From: HGM04593 sp045654645
GTDB taxonomy: Bacteria > Bacteroidota > Bacteroidia > Bacteroidales > Bacteroidaceae
Direction of reading: 5' to 3'
DNA length: 54,019 nt
Assembly (NCBI GenBank): GCA_045654645.1
Contig: JAZONR010000070.1
Span: 1-54,019 of the forward strand
Shown here: one piece after another, positions 17,658 through 26,837 of the stretch
How positions within the stretch are numbered: the first letter of the stretch is position 1
Layout of the letters: each line of letters begins with the position of its first letter
Translations under genes and position numbers: made by a program
The notes under the pieces: model-generated
Database searches by the model: none
What the model saw: the letters and a program-made list of their open reading frames with translations, nothing else
What the model was told of the DNA's origin: nothing

Positions 17658-18698
17658 TTATCTACGTCCTTTGGGATACTGCATTGTAACGCAGTGAAGC
17701 GAGCCGTGCTGCTTTATCAACGCGCGACAATCAATGCCCACAATCTCATATCGCGGGAAAGCCTCTTTGAGCACATCTGCTGCACGACGGTCATTCTCGG
17801 GCTGAGCATATGTGGGGTAGAGTACCGTGCGCCCCATTATGAGGAAGTTGGCGTATGTAGCCGGCAAACGCTCACCATCTTCATCAAATATGGCATCGGG
17901 CGAGGGGAGCGCCAACATACGATAGGGCGCACCATCTACCGTGCGCAATGCGGCAATCTGCTGTTCCATAGCCTGAAGGTCGGCATACTGCTCATCATCC
18001 CTGTCGGTGCATTGCATATACACAATAGTGTCATTGGGTGCAAGACGCGCAACGGTGTCTACGTGCCCGTCGGTATCATCACCAATGAGGTTACCATAGT
18101 CGAGCCACAGCACACGCTTCGCGTGAAGCATCTCAAGCAGGCACTTCTCAATCTCATCCTTCTCCAATGGCTGGTTGCGATGCGGTGCAAGAAGACACTG
18201 GCTTGTGGTGAGTATTGTACCCTTGCCATCACTCTCAATTGAGCCACCCTCAAGCACAAAACCCGTACAATCCTCATACTCACCCTTCACAATGCCGGCA
18301 TCATAGAGCTTGCCATTTATGGCATTATCGAGCGAGGCCTCGAACTTGCGTCCCCATCCATTGAAGCAAAAATCCACATAATGGGGCACATTATCACCAA
18401 GCAGTGTTATAAAAGCGTGGTCTCGAGCCCAGGTGTCATTTGTATCACACTCAAAAAATGTGATATTGTGTGTGGCAACATTGTTGCCCTCAAGCAGAGA
18501 GCGCACCCTCTCCACTTGCGGAGTAACCACAAGCAAACGCACGCGCTCACTGATGGCTCGCGCAAGCTCCACATAACAGGCTTCCACCTCTTCAAGCATA
18601 TAGTGCCAATCGGTCTTCTCGTGGGGCCACGTGAGCTGCACCATCTCTAATTCGTGCCACTCGGCGGGGAAATATAACTGTTGCTTAGGCTGTTCCAT
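17658..18698 (-). CDS. aguA: Agmatine deiminase
   Basis: 346 residues, peptidyl-arginine deiminase-type amidinotransferase fold. It converts agmatine to N-carbamoylputrescine and ammonia. Signatures: FPAEWHELEMVQLTWPH at the start, NDTWARDHAFI, FNGWGRKFEAS, LEGGSIESDGKGTILTT, DTDGHVDTVARL and the catalytic Cys in GSLHCVTMQYP about ten residues from the end. The start codon overlaps the stop of the upstream DUF2148 gene by one base (TAATG), indicating coupled translation. Confidence 0.96.
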   Translation of the reverse strand: MEQPKQQLYFPAEWHELEMVQLTWPHEKTDWHYMLEEVEACYVELARAISERVRLLVVTPQVERVRSLLEGNNVATHNITFFECDTNDTWARDHAFITLLGDNVPHYVDFCFNGWGRKFEASLDNAINGKLYDAGIVKGEYEDCTGFVLEGGSIESDGKGTILTTSQCLLAPHRNQPLEKDEIEKCLLEMLHAKRVLWLDYGNLIGDDTDGHVDTVARLAPNDTIVYMQCTDRDDEQYADLQAMEQQIAALRTVDGAPYRMLALPSPDAIFDEDGERLPATYANFLIMGRTVLYPTYAQPENDRRAADVLKEAFPRYEIVGIDCRALIKQHGSLHCVTMQYPKGRR

Positions 18699-19237
18699 TA
18701 CTGAGCCGGAGTCTTACGTTTGCGGTCGAAGAATGGATTCTTTGAGCTTGCGCTCACCGGAATACCAATAATATATTTGCAACCTGGCATCCACCCAAGC
18801 TTGCCTGCAGCATAGCCAACAGAATACATCACGCGTGTGTCAAGGCGCAAATCGGCAGCTGTTGCACAAGCAGAGCCCACAGCAATACCCACATCAATAG
18901 TGTTCATTGCACAGGGAACACCCTCGGGGCGCTCGCCACAGGTTGCCGAGCCACAATAGGCACAGTTAAGCATCATAGCCTCTTCGCGCGTACCTATTAA
19001 AATTACCGCCTCGGCCGACATAAGGTTATCGGCATCACGCATAAGGCCGCCGCGACCCATATCCTCACCAATTTTGTGCAGGGTGTTGCTCAATGTAACA
19101 ACATCCTCATCGGTAATCATTGAAATCTCAACTATATCCACACCCTTTGCCTTGGGGGCAGTGCGCGCAGCCTGCATCATCTGCTTTGCACACTCAATAA
19201 CGTGCTCGTGGCGAGCCTCTCTCTCATTCAGAATCAT
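18698..19237 (-). CDS. DUF2148 ferredoxin-like protein
   Basis: 179 residues from the ATG at 19237. I preferred this to an upstream in-frame start at 19357 because the -7 box at 19267-19274 lies between them and the family's REARHEHVIECAKQM start fits here. A Cys-rich stretch NCAYCGSATCGERPEGVPC matches the DUF2148 family, thought to bind a metal or Fe-S cluster; its biochemical role is unknown. It is the first gene before aguA-aguB and overlaps aguA by one base, so a link to the putrescine pathway is possible but unproven. Confidence 0.85.
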   Translation of the reverse strand: MILNEREARHEHVIECAKQMMQAARTAPKAKGVDIVEISMITDEDVVTLSNTLHKIGEDMGRGGLMRDADNLMSAEAVILIGTREEAMMLNCAYCGSATCGERPEGVPCAMNTIDVGIAVGSACATAADLRLDTRVMYSVGYAAGKLGWMPGCKYIIGIPVSASSKNPFFDRKRKTPAQ

Positions 19238-19266
19238 AAACGGTTGTTGTTTTAATATCTTTTCTG

Positions 19267-19274
19267 CGAAGATA
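19267..19274 (-). promoter_or_regulatory. -7 element of the DUF2148-aguA-aguB operon
   Basis: TATCTTCG on the minus strand, 29 bases before the chosen ATG. A TTG lies 17 bases upstream of it. Confidence 0.55.
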
Positions 19275-19433
19275 CAACATATTTTATAATGCAACGCCGT
19301 TGGAAAGCATTTTTTACAGCAATAATGCACCCATTGCCCACATTGAAGCCCTTCCAAAACCCTTGTTCTGCTTTTTTAACTAAAAACAGATGTAAATTTT
19401 TATTATTTGAATATTACTTTTTACAGTTTTTTC

Positions 19434-19441
19434 TACATTTG
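19434..19441 (+). promoter_or_regulatory. -7 element upstream of the M16 protease gene
   Basis: A perfect TACATTTG about 70 bases before the ATG at 19511. No good -33 element is visible at the usual spacing. Confidence 0.5.
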
Positions 19442-19510
19442 CAAGACTAATAGCAAGTAAAACGCACACAAACATCAGCAAAGAGTCAAAACCTTAAACT
19501 TAATAAATTT

Positions 19511-22306
19511 ATGAAAAGATTTTTTCTGACATTAGCGGCAGCATTTGTTGCCCTAATTACATTCGGACAGCAATTGCTGCCCGTAGACCCGAGCATAAGA
19601 ATTGGCAAGCTCGACAACGGTCTCACCTATTACATCCGCCACAACGACAAACCCGCACAGCGTGCCGAGTTCTATCTGGCAACCAATGTGGGAGCTTTCC
19701 AAGAGGAAGACGACCAGGATGGTCTTGCCCACTTCCTTGAGCATATGTGTTTCAACGGCACCAAAAACTTCCCCGACAAAAAGCTCCTGGAATACCTCCA
19801 GAGCATAGGCGCAGAGTTTGGACGCAATATCAATGCCTCTACAGGCTTTGAACAGACACAATATATGCTCAACAACATCCCCATCATCCGCGAGGGCATC
19901 ATCGACAGCTGTCTGCTTGTGCTGCACGACTATGCACACTACGTAACCTGCGACCCCAAGGAGATTGATGCCGAGCGCGGCGTTATTCTTGAGGAGCGCC
20001 GTTCACGCCGCGATGCCAACTGGCGTATGTTTGAGCGTGCATTGCCATACTATTTCGGCGACACACAAATGGCACGCCGCACACTTATCGGTGGCGAGGA
20101 GCAGCTAAAGACCTTCAAGCCCGAGAGCCTTGTAAACTTCTACCGCAGATGGTACAACCCCGATATGCAGGCAGTGGTTGTTGTGGGCGACTTCGACGTT
20201 GATATGATGGAGCAGAAAATCAAGAACACCTTCAGTTCCATTCCAGCTCCCGCAACACCCACTGTTAAACCCATTATCCCCGTCCCCGGCAATGCCGAAC
20301 CGATTGTGGGCATCATCACCGATCCCGAAGCAAGCACTTCAGCAATAGAACTTGTGTGGCGCAGCGATGCATTGCCTAAGGAGTTGGCATCTACCGACGT
20401 AGCCTTCAGCCTCAATGTCATTAAGTTCATCATTGGCAGTGTGTTCAGTGAGCGCATCAATGCCATAACAGCATCGGCCAACGCTCCATTCCTCAACGGA
20501 TACTTCTCTATATCACCTCTATGCGAAAGCACCGATGCAGCACAGGCATCGGTAACCTTCAAGGATGGAGACTATGAAGCAGCCTTCAAAGCCTTCTACA
20601 CAGAACTTGAGAGAATGCGTCGCTATGGTATTACCGAAGCCGAGCTTGAGCGTGCCAAGCTGAAACTCATCAGCCGCGCCGAAAAAGAGGTTGAAGCAGC
20701 TCCCAGCCGCGAGAACGCCGATTTTGTATATCCCATCCTTGACCATTTCTTCCGCAACAACTACCTGCTCACCCCTGAGGTTGAGTTGCAAATCCTTCAG
20801 GCTGTGTGCTCACAGCTTCCTGCACTTACACTCCAGCAGTTGCTCCAACAGTTCATCACCAACGAGAATATGGTGGTGCTCTATCAAGCCCCACAGCGCG
20901 AAGGTCTCACACCTCCCACAGAGAGCCAGCTACTCTCAATCATTGAAACTGTGAAAGCAAGCGATATTGAAGCACCGGTAGAAGAGAGTGCCAACGAGCC
21001 CCTGCTCAACAGCGACGCCATTAAACCTGTTAAAGTAAAAAAGGAGAGAAAAGGAATATATGGTTCAACAGAGTGGACACTGCAGAACGGTGTCAAGGTA
21101 ATCTATCTACCCACCACACACAAGAACGACCAGGTGCTCATTAACCTGACAATGGAAGGTGGACGCTCACTCATTGAAACAGCCGAGCTCCCATCATTTG
21201 AGGACAACATCTGGAGCCTCTATCTCAGCAACCGTGGTATCGCAAACTTCAGCGGTGTTCAGCTAAGAAAGATGCTCACCGGCAAGAACGTCAGATGCAC
21301 AACAACCATCAGCGACCTGCAGCACGGTATCAACGCTGTAACAACCCCCAAGGATATTGAAACAGCAATGCAACTCATCTATCTCAACATCACAGCACCA
21401 CGCTTTGACGAAGAGGAGTACAATACCGGCATTGCACAACTCAAGGCACTGCTTCCCAATCTCGAGAAACAGCCAATGCTCAAGTTCCAAAAGTATGTAA
21501 CAGAGACGCTCTATGGCAATAATGAGCGCCGTCAAACAATAAGCAGCGAGTTGCTCGACAAAGCATCATTCTCCAACGTAGAGGCAGTGTGCAAGCGTCT
21601 CTATAACAATGTAGCCGGCGCAACCCTCTACATAGTGGGAAACATTGATGCAGCAACCCTCAAGCCTTTGGTAGAGAAATACATTGCAACACTCCCCGGT
21701 GGCAAGAAGGGCAAAAAATGGATTAATCGTTCCGAGGATTTTGTAGACGGAAATGTTGTGAAGAGATATCCTGTTGAGATGGAGACACCCAAGAGCACAG
21801 TACTTCAGGTCTACACAGCAGATATACCTTACGCCATTGAGAACGAGGCTTTGCTCGAAGCTGCAAAGTACTACCTCGATATGATATATGTTGAGACTAT
21901 GCGCGAGAGCGAGGGCGGCACCTATGGCGCATCCGTAGCCACAATGTTCCGTCGCGAGCCCAAAGAGCAGGCAATTCTTCAGGTAGCATTTGAGACCAAC
22001 CCCGAGAGTGCCGATAAACTTGCCCAGATGGCCATAGATGGTGTTAATAAGATTGTGAATGAAGGTGTTCCCGCCGACAAGATGGAGATGATAAAGAAGA
22101 ATATGCTGAAGAATATTCCACAGGAGAGAATTGACAACAACTATTGGATGGGCAATCTAAAAACAGCCAATCGCTATGGCGAAGACTATGATGCCGAGTA
22201 TGAAAAGGCTGTAAATTCCATAACAAGCAGTAAGGTTCAAGAGTTCCTAAAGAGAGTTGTTGAGACAAATAATTTCATTCAGTTGGTTATGGAACCCAAG
22301 AACTGA
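19511..22306 (+). CDS. M16 family zinc metallopeptidase (periplasmic, two-domain)
   Basis: 931 residues with an N-terminal signal peptide (MKRFFLTLAAAFVALITFGQ). The inverted zinc motif HFLEH is at residues 74-78 and the third ligand is Glu155 (EIDAERGVILEE), exactly 76 residues later as in pitrilysins. The second half (from about residue 515, STEWTLQNGVKVIYLP) is a second M16 repeat that lacks the HxxEH motif, giving the usual active/inactive clam shell. It likely degrades peptides in the periplasm. Single gene, ended by a strong terminator. Confidence 0.95.
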   Translation: MKRFFLTLAAAFVALITFGQQLLPVDPSIRIGKLDNGLTYYIRHNDKPAQRAEFYLATNVGAFQEEDDQDGLAHFLEHMCFNGTKNFPDKKLLEYLQSIGAEFGRNINASTGFEQTQYMLNNIPIIREGIIDSCLLVLHDYAHYVTCDPKEIDAERGVILEERRSRRDANWRMFERALPYYFGDTQMARRTLIGGEEQLKTFKPESLVNFYRRWYNPDMQAVVVVGDFDVDMMEQKIKNTFSSIPAPATPTVKPIIPVPGNAEPIVGIITDPEASTSAIELVWRSDALPKELASTDVAFSLNVIKFIIGSVFSERINAITASANAPFLNGYFSISPLCESTDAAQASVTFKDGDYEAAFKAFYTELERMRRYGITEAELERAKLKLISRAEKEVEAAPSRENADFVYPILDHFFRNNYLLTPEVELQILQAVCSQLPALTLQQLLQQFITNENMVVLYQAPQREGLTPPTESQLLSIIETVKASDIEAPVEESANEPLLNSDAIKPVKVKKERKGIYGSTEWTLQNGVKVIYLPTTHKNDQVLINLTMEGGRSLIETAELPSFEDNIWSLYLSNRGIANFSGVQLRKMLTGKNVRCTTTISDLQHGINAVTTPKDIETAMQLIYLNITAPRFDEEEYNTGIAQLKALLPNLEKQPMLKFQKYVTETLYGNNERRQTISSELLDKASFSNVEAVCKRLYNNVAGATLYIVGNIDAATLKPLVEKYIATLPGGKKGKKWINRSEDFVDGNVVKRYPVEMETPKSTVLQVYTADIPYAIENEALLEAAKYYLDMIYVETMRESEGGTYGASVATMFRREPKEQAILQVAFETNPESADKLAQMAIDGVNKIVNEGVPADKMEMIKKNMLKNIPQERIDNNYWMGNLKTANRYGEDYDAEYEKAVNSITSSKVQEFLKRVVETNNFIQLVMEPKN

Positions 22307-22330
22307 TACCATAGAAAATCCCAATTTCAG

Positions 22331-22356
22331 CGAAGCTGACTAAAAAGGCTCTTTTT
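22331..22356. repeat. inverted copy of a 25-bp element also at 216-240
   Basis: Reverse-complemented, this stretch equals 216-240 over 25 bases (core AGCCTTTTTAGTCAGCTTCG). It holds the small palindrome AAAAAG-agc-CTTTTT. Here it lies just after the M16 gene; the other copy lies between the 80-bp repeats and the U32 gene. Confidence 0.85.
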
Positions 22357-22370
22357 ACTCAACTTCTCAC

Positions 22371-22414
22371 AAACGAGGGTGCCCCTTTACTTTTGGGGTA
22401 CCCTCGTCTTTTTG
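22371..22414 (+). terminator. terminator after the M16 protease gene
   Basis: Hairpin CGAGGGTGCCCC ... GGGGTACCCTCG (22374-22406), one mismatch, followed by TCTTTTT. The loop and inner stem resemble those of the terminator at 53783-53813 in the opposite orientation. Confidence 0.92.
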
Positions 22415-22533
22415 CAACATTGTGCTAAAACTCTATCACTCCACACACAAGCAGCGAACAACACACAGCAATGCATTGTTGCTTATTTTCTCAGCCCATA
22501 GGCTGCAGTTTAAACAAATAGAGGAGAGAGCAA

Positions 22534-23790
22534 ATGAGCAAAATAACAATATTCGCAGCCACATTTTTCACAACAATCCTATTCTCATCTTGCCACAGCA
22601 ACTATGCTGTCATAGAGCGCAACACCCACACACGCTCCGATTCAGCCTTTATTGGCTACCTCAAAAATGAAGGCATTGCCATAATCCCCAACAACAACGT
22701 TACAGTACTCAATGGAGCACAAATGAAATTCGATTCATTGCTTGCCGACATAAAGAGGGCAGAGCACCACATACACCTCGAGTATTTCAATTTTCGTAAC
22801 GATTCAATCAACAAAGTACTAATCACAGCCCTTGCCCTAAAGGCCAAAGAAGGGGTAGAGGTGCGCGCCCTCTTCGACTCCTTCGGGAACATCTCAAACA
22901 ACAGCCCGCTCAAAAAACGCGACCTCAAAGCAATAAAAGAGCAAGGCATAGAAATTGAGGAGTTCGACCCCATAACCTTCCCCTGGCTCAACCACATTCT
23001 CTCACGCGACCATCGCAAATTAGTTGTTATAGATGGAACAAAAGCCTACATTGGCGGCATAAACGTTGCCGACTACTATTTGAACGGCATCGATGGCGTG
23101 GGGCAGTGGCGCGACATTCACGCAAGGGTAGAGGGCGAGGCTGTAGACACACTTCAAAAAGTATTCATTGATATGTGGCAAGAAGAAACGGGGCAGCACC
23201 TAAAAGGTAATTCCTACTACCCGCCGCACAAGCCAAGCAGTAACGCCAACATCGCCGTTATAGACCGTTGGCCACGCAAAACACCTTCTCGTATGCGCGA
23301 TGCTTATGTAAATGCCATAAATTCGGCCAAAGAGAGCATCATCATCATAAATCCCTATTTTCTCCCAATACCCAAAGTGCGCAAAGCCATTGAAAAAGCA
23401 ATTGATGATGGAGTAGCGGTTACACTGTTGCTCTCGGCCAAAGGCGATGTAAAGATGATACCACACGGGGTGTGGCGCGTGGGCTACCAACTTATGAAAC
23501 GCGGCGCCAAAGTATATATGTATGAAGGCGGATTTAACCACGCCAAAGTTATGTGCATTGATGATAAGTTCTGCACCATAGGCTCGGCCAACCTCAATTC
23601 CCGCAGCCTAAGGTACGACTACGAAACCAACATCTTTATCTTTGGCCGGGAAGATTGTAAAGAGTTACAACACTACATTGAACTCGACAAGCAGAAAAGC
23701 AAGAAACTAACAAAAGAAATCTACAAAGAGAGATGCTGGTGGAGCCGTTTCTGCGGTTTGCTGGTTACATTGGCAACACCATTTATATAA
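22534..23790 (+). CDS. cardiolipin synthase-like phospholipase D family protein, predicted lipoprotein
   Basis: 418 residues with both HKD motifs: DHRKLVVIDGTKAYIGGIN and NHAKVMCIDDKFCTIGSAN (HxK(x)4D). The family makes cardiolipin from phosphatidylglycerol or transfers phosphatidyl groups. Typical bacterial Cls begins with two membrane helices; here the protein begins with a lipoprotein signal ending in FSSC at residues 17-20 and has no such helices. A short hydrophobic segment at the C-terminus (FCGLLVTLATPFI) may touch the membrane. The substrate is therefore less certain than the fold. Confidence 0.88.
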   Translation: MSKITIFAATFFTTILFSSCHSNYAVIERNTHTRSDSAFIGYLKNEGIAIIPNNNVTVLNGAQMKFDSLLADIKRAEHHIHLEYFNFRNDSINKVLITALALKAKEGVEVRALFDSFGNISNNSPLKKRDLKAIKEQGIEIEEFDPITFPWLNHILSRDHRKLVVIDGTKAYIGGINVADYYLNGIDGVGQWRDIHARVEGEAVDTLQKVFIDMWQEETGQHLKGNSYYPPHKPSSNANIAVIDRWPRKTPSRMRDAYVNAINSAKESIIIINPYFLPIPKVRKAIEKAIDDGVAVTLLLSAKGDVKMIPHGVWRVGYQLMKRGAKVYMYEGGFNHAKVMCIDDKFCTIGSANLNSRSLRYDYETNIFIFGREDCKELQHYIELDKQKSKKLTKEIYKERCWWSRFCGLLVTLATPFI

Positions 23791-23843
23791 CAGCAACGCC
23801 AGGGCCGACGGCTCTATTAGAGCTGCCACACGGTGGGAAAGCA

Positions 23844-24776
23844 TCACCAATCCCCCTTCAAGGCTGCAGCCACAGCCATCTGATATTTCTCAATGGTCGT
23901 AGCCTTAACAATAGCTTTTCTAAGGCGCTTAGGCATATCCGGCAACAAATACTCCCAATAGGGCTTCATCTTTGTGAGAAACTGTGTATTGCCCTGCAAT
24001 CGGGGAGAGAGTTCACGCACCATAGCATCGTGCATCTGCTGCACAAGAGCACACAGTTCCGCAACAGAGAGTTCGCTGCCACGCACATACTCAACACCAA
24101 GTGCCGGATTAGAGAGCAAACCGCGCCCAAGCATAACACCCTTCAGCCCCGGAAAAGAGCCTTCAATCCGCTGTATATCCTGCAACGAGACAACATCACC
24201 ATTATATATGACAGGGTGCTTACACTCGGCAAAGAATTCAGCAAACGCCTCAATGTCGGCAGGTTTCTTATACTGCTCAACGCCAAGCCTCGGGTGCATT
24301 GTTATGTGCCTCAATGGAGTCTCATTCAGCACAGGGATAAGTGCCCGCCACTCATCCTTGCTCTCCAATCCCAAGCGCATCTTCACCGAAAACTCCACAT
24401 CCGGATAAGCGGCAGCAGCCCTCATAAGCGAAGCAACCATATCGGGGTGGGGAAGCAATCCCGCCCCGTGCTTCTTGCGCACCTGCAAGGGAAACGAGCA
24501 ACCTAAATTTATATCGACACGCTCATAGCCCTCTTTGAGCAACAGCTCCATAATAGGATGCATCTCATCGGGTGTCGCAGCAATTATTTGCGGCACAAGA
24601 GAAGGCGCTGTGTTGTTCTTGCGCTCAACATCGCGTATATCCTTGCTGCGAATTTCGCCGTGCTCATAACGCACAAATGGCGTATAGTAACCGTCAATGC
24701 AGCCAAACACTGCACTGTGAAGATTGCGCCACACCGCCTCGGTAAAGCCCTGAAGAGGTGCCGAATAAATTTTCAT
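23844..24776 (-). CDS. tRNA-dihydrouridine synthase family protein
   Basis: 310 residues, FMN-dependent TIM barrel that reduces uridines in tRNA D-loops. Visible: APLQGFTEAVWRN at the start, PQIIAATPDEM, VDINLGCSFPLQVRKKHGAGLL with the catalytic Cys, SVKMRLG, TMHPRL (histidine of the active site) and VIYNGDVVS. The residue after the catalytic Cys is Ser instead of the usual Pro (GCP). Subfamily (DusA/B/C) not assigned. A single gene whose end faces the cls-like gene. Confidence 0.9.
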   Translation of the reverse strand: MKIYSAPLQGFTEAVWRNLHSAVFGCIDGYYTPFVRYEHGEIRSKDIRDVERKNNTAPSLVPQIIAATPDEMHPIMELLLKEGYERVDINLGCSFPLQVRKKHGAGLLPHPDMVASLMRAAAAYPDVEFSVKMRLGLESKDEWRALIPVLNETPLRHITMHPRLGVEQYKKPADIEAFAEFFAECKHPVIYNGDVVSLQDIQRIEGSFPGLKGVMLGRGLLSNPALGVEYVRGSELSVAELCALVQQMHDAMVRELSPRLQGNTQFLTKMKPYWEYLLPDMPKRLRKAIVKATTIEKYQMAVAAALKGDW

Positions 24777-24838
24777 AGCTTAATGAAGCAATATTTTTTA
24801 AAAGGAGTAATAATCATCAACAGCAGATGATGGAACAT

Positions 24839-25153
24839 TTATTCCAACACCAAAGTGTAGCCATAACTCCACTCGCCAAACATATAACTGTATGTTTTCT
24901 TATCTCCACGACGCAACACAAGTTTAGTAGAATTTCTTGAAACGTGATAAACCTCAACAGCCACAGTCTCTTCTGTAATCTCAGTTATATAAACACTGTG
25001 GTTAGTGTATCTCTCATTCGGCCAATTTACACGACCAATCTTCAAATCTTTTACAGGCATTTCATAGCAATCGTCGCCGCCCATATCTCTACCGGTTACC
25101 TCACACTCCTTGTAAGAAGAGTCTACAAACTTAAGAATTCTGTTATCTTCCAT
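24839..25153 (-). CDS. small unknown protein
   Basis: 104 residues, not recognised. No signal peptide or membrane segment. Mostly beta-strand character in the second half (ETVAVEVYHVSRNSTKLVLR). A full promoter (25173-25203) just upstream supports it as a real gene. Its neighbours give no functional hint. Confidence 0.7.
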   Translation of the reverse strand: MEDNRILKFVDSSYKECEVTGRDMGGDDCYEMPVKDLKIGRVNWPNERYTNHSVYITEITEETVAVEVYHVSRNSTKLVLRRGDKKTYSYMFGEWSYGYTLVLE

Positions 25154-25172
25154 AACTTTAAACTATTTTCCC

Positions 25173-25203
25173 GCAAGGTACGAAAAATAATGTAAAGTGC
25201 AAA
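25173..25203 (-). promoter_or_regulatory. promoter of the 104-residue unknown gene
   Basis: On the minus strand: TTTG (25203-25200), 19 bases, TACCTTGC (25180-25173), 20 bases before the ATG. Confidence 0.65.
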
Positions 25204-25244
25204 CACACATTGAATTATCTTTCTTCAAAATATAAAAAATACCT

Positions 25245-25390
25245 AAATCATACTAAAACATAAGACATAGTTTATTATGTTTCTTGCGTTCCCCCCAAAA
25301 AAATCTAAAATTCCGCGCCAAATGCAGAAGAGTATTCAAATATTCTTTGTCTATGACAGAAGAGTATTCAATTTTTAAAATCATACTAAA
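25245..25390. repeat. two pairs of short direct repeats in the intergenic region before the aminotransferase
   Basis: CAGAAGAGTATTCAA occurs at 25325-25339 and 25357-25371 (32 bp apart), and AAATCATACTAAA at 25245-25257 and 25378-25390. The whole gap 25204-25475 is AT-rich and holds no ORF; these repeats are the only structure I see. Confidence 0.7.
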
Positions 25391-25475
25391 CATAATATTC
25401 ATTATCATTCAGTAGGGGTGCTATTTTTGTAGAACATATTTTCGGCTCTTTTATACAAGGTACAAGTTTTTTTAA

Positions 25476-25483
25476 TACTTTTG
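25476..25483 (+). promoter_or_regulatory. -7 element of the aminotransferase gene
   Basis: A perfect TACTTTTG, 47 bases before the ATG at 25530. No clear -33 box at the usual distance. Confidence 0.55.
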
Positions 25484-25529
25484 CAAACCATTATTAAAAG
25501 ATTGTTTTTTAACAACAACACACAACATT

Positions 25530-26732
25530 ATGCCGGAATTATCAGAAAGAGCCATACTGATGCCTTCTTCGCCAATACGTAAGCTTGCGCCATTTGCAAA
25601 TGAAGCAAAGAAACGCGGACTGAAGGTTTATCATCTTAATATTGGTCAGCCCGACCTCAATTCTCCCGATGTCGCTCTTGAAGCTATTAAAAGGTTCGAC
25701 CAGAAGATACTCGAATATAGCCCAAGCGATGGTTTCCTCTCTTTGCGCGAAAAACTTGTCGGCTACTATGACCAGTACCAAATTAAGCTAAAGCCCGACG
25801 ATATCATTGTAACCTCGGGCGGCTCCGAAGCTGTGCTCTTTGCATTCCTCACCTGCTTGAACCCCGGTGATGAGATAATTGTTCCCGAGCCCGCCTATGC
25901 CAACTATATGGCTTTTGCCATTTCGGCCGGCGCAGTTATTCGCCCCATACGTTCAACCATTGACGAGTCTTTTGCATTGCCCCCAATGGAGCGTTTCGAG
26001 GAGCTGATAAACGAACGCACACGCGGCATCCTCATCTGCAACCCCAATAACCCCACCGGTTACCTCTATACCCGCAACGAGATGAACCGCATACGCGACC
26101 TTGTGAAGAAACACAATCTATACCTGTTCTCAGATGAGGTTTACCGTGAATTCATCTACACCGGTTCGCCCTATATCTCGGCGTGTCATCTCGAGGGAAT
26201 TGAAGATAATGTAGTGCTTATTGATTCTGTATCAAAGCGTTACTCAGAGTGTGGAATAAGAATTGGTGCCCTCATCACCAAGAATAAGGCTGTGCGTCAG
26301 GCTGTTATGAAGTTCTGCCAGGCCCGTTTGAGCCCACCTCTTTTGGGACAGGTTGTTGCCGAAGCGTCAATTGACGCTCCACGCTCTTATGCCATAAACA
26401 CCTATGAGCAATACATTGAGCGCCGCAACTGTTTGGTGGATGAACTAAACAAACTACCGGGTGTATACTCCCCCATTCCTATGGGAGCATTCTACACTGT
26501 GGCACGCTTGCCCATTGATGATAGCGACAAGTTCTGTGAGTGGTGTCTCACCGATTTCAACTACGAAGGTGAGACTATAATGATGGCTCCTGCATCGGGT
26601 TTCTATAGCGAGGAGGGATTTGGCAAAAACGAAGTGCGCATTGCTTATGCCATTGACAAGGCCGATCTCAAACGCGCCATCTTCCTGCTTGGCAAGGCGC
26701 TTGAGCAATACCCCGGCCGCGTGGAACCCTGA
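25530..26732 (+). CDS. pyridoxal-phosphate class I/II aminotransferase (aspartate aminotransferase-like)
   Basis: 400 residues. Fold type I PLP enzyme with LNIGQPDLNSP, GGSEAVLFAF, NPNNPTGYLYT, FSDEVYREFIY and the PLP-binding lysine in DSVSKRYSECGIRIG. Such proteins are commonly annotated as aspartate or broad amino-acid aminotransferases; the exact substrate is not readable from the sequence. Single gene with its own promoter and terminator. Confidence 0.92.
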   Translation: MPELSERAILMPSSPIRKLAPFANEAKKRGLKVYHLNIGQPDLNSPDVALEAIKRFDQKILEYSPSDGFLSLREKLVGYYDQYQIKLKPDDIIVTSGGSEAVLFAFLTCLNPGDEIIVPEPAYANYMAFAISAGAVIRPIRSTIDESFALPPMERFEELINERTRGILICNPNNPTGYLYTRNEMNRIRDLVKKHNLYLFSDEVYREFIYTGSPYISACHLEGIEDNVVLIDSVSKRYSECGIRIGALITKNKAVRQAVMKFCQARLSPPLLGQVVAEASIDAPRSYAINTYEQYIERRNCLVDELNKLPGVYSPIPMGAFYTVARLPIDDSDKFCEWCLTDFNYEGETIMMAPASGFYSEEGFGKNEVRIAYAIDKADLKRAIFLLGKALEQYPGRVEP

Positions 26733-26785
26733 ATTACATCATAAAAGACATTAATAACAGCCCTAAATCATTGGCTGTTTACAAT

Positions 26786-26826
26786 ATGCAAAAAAAGGTT
26801 GCGCATTGCGCAACCTTTTTTTGCAT
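26786..26826. terminator. bidirectional terminator, aminotransferase / TPR gene
   Basis: A palindrome centred on GGTTGCGCATTGCGCAACC, flanked by A7 on the left and T7 on the right, so it can terminate both converging genes. Confidence 0.92.
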
Positions 26827-26837
26827 AAGCCTCGGTA

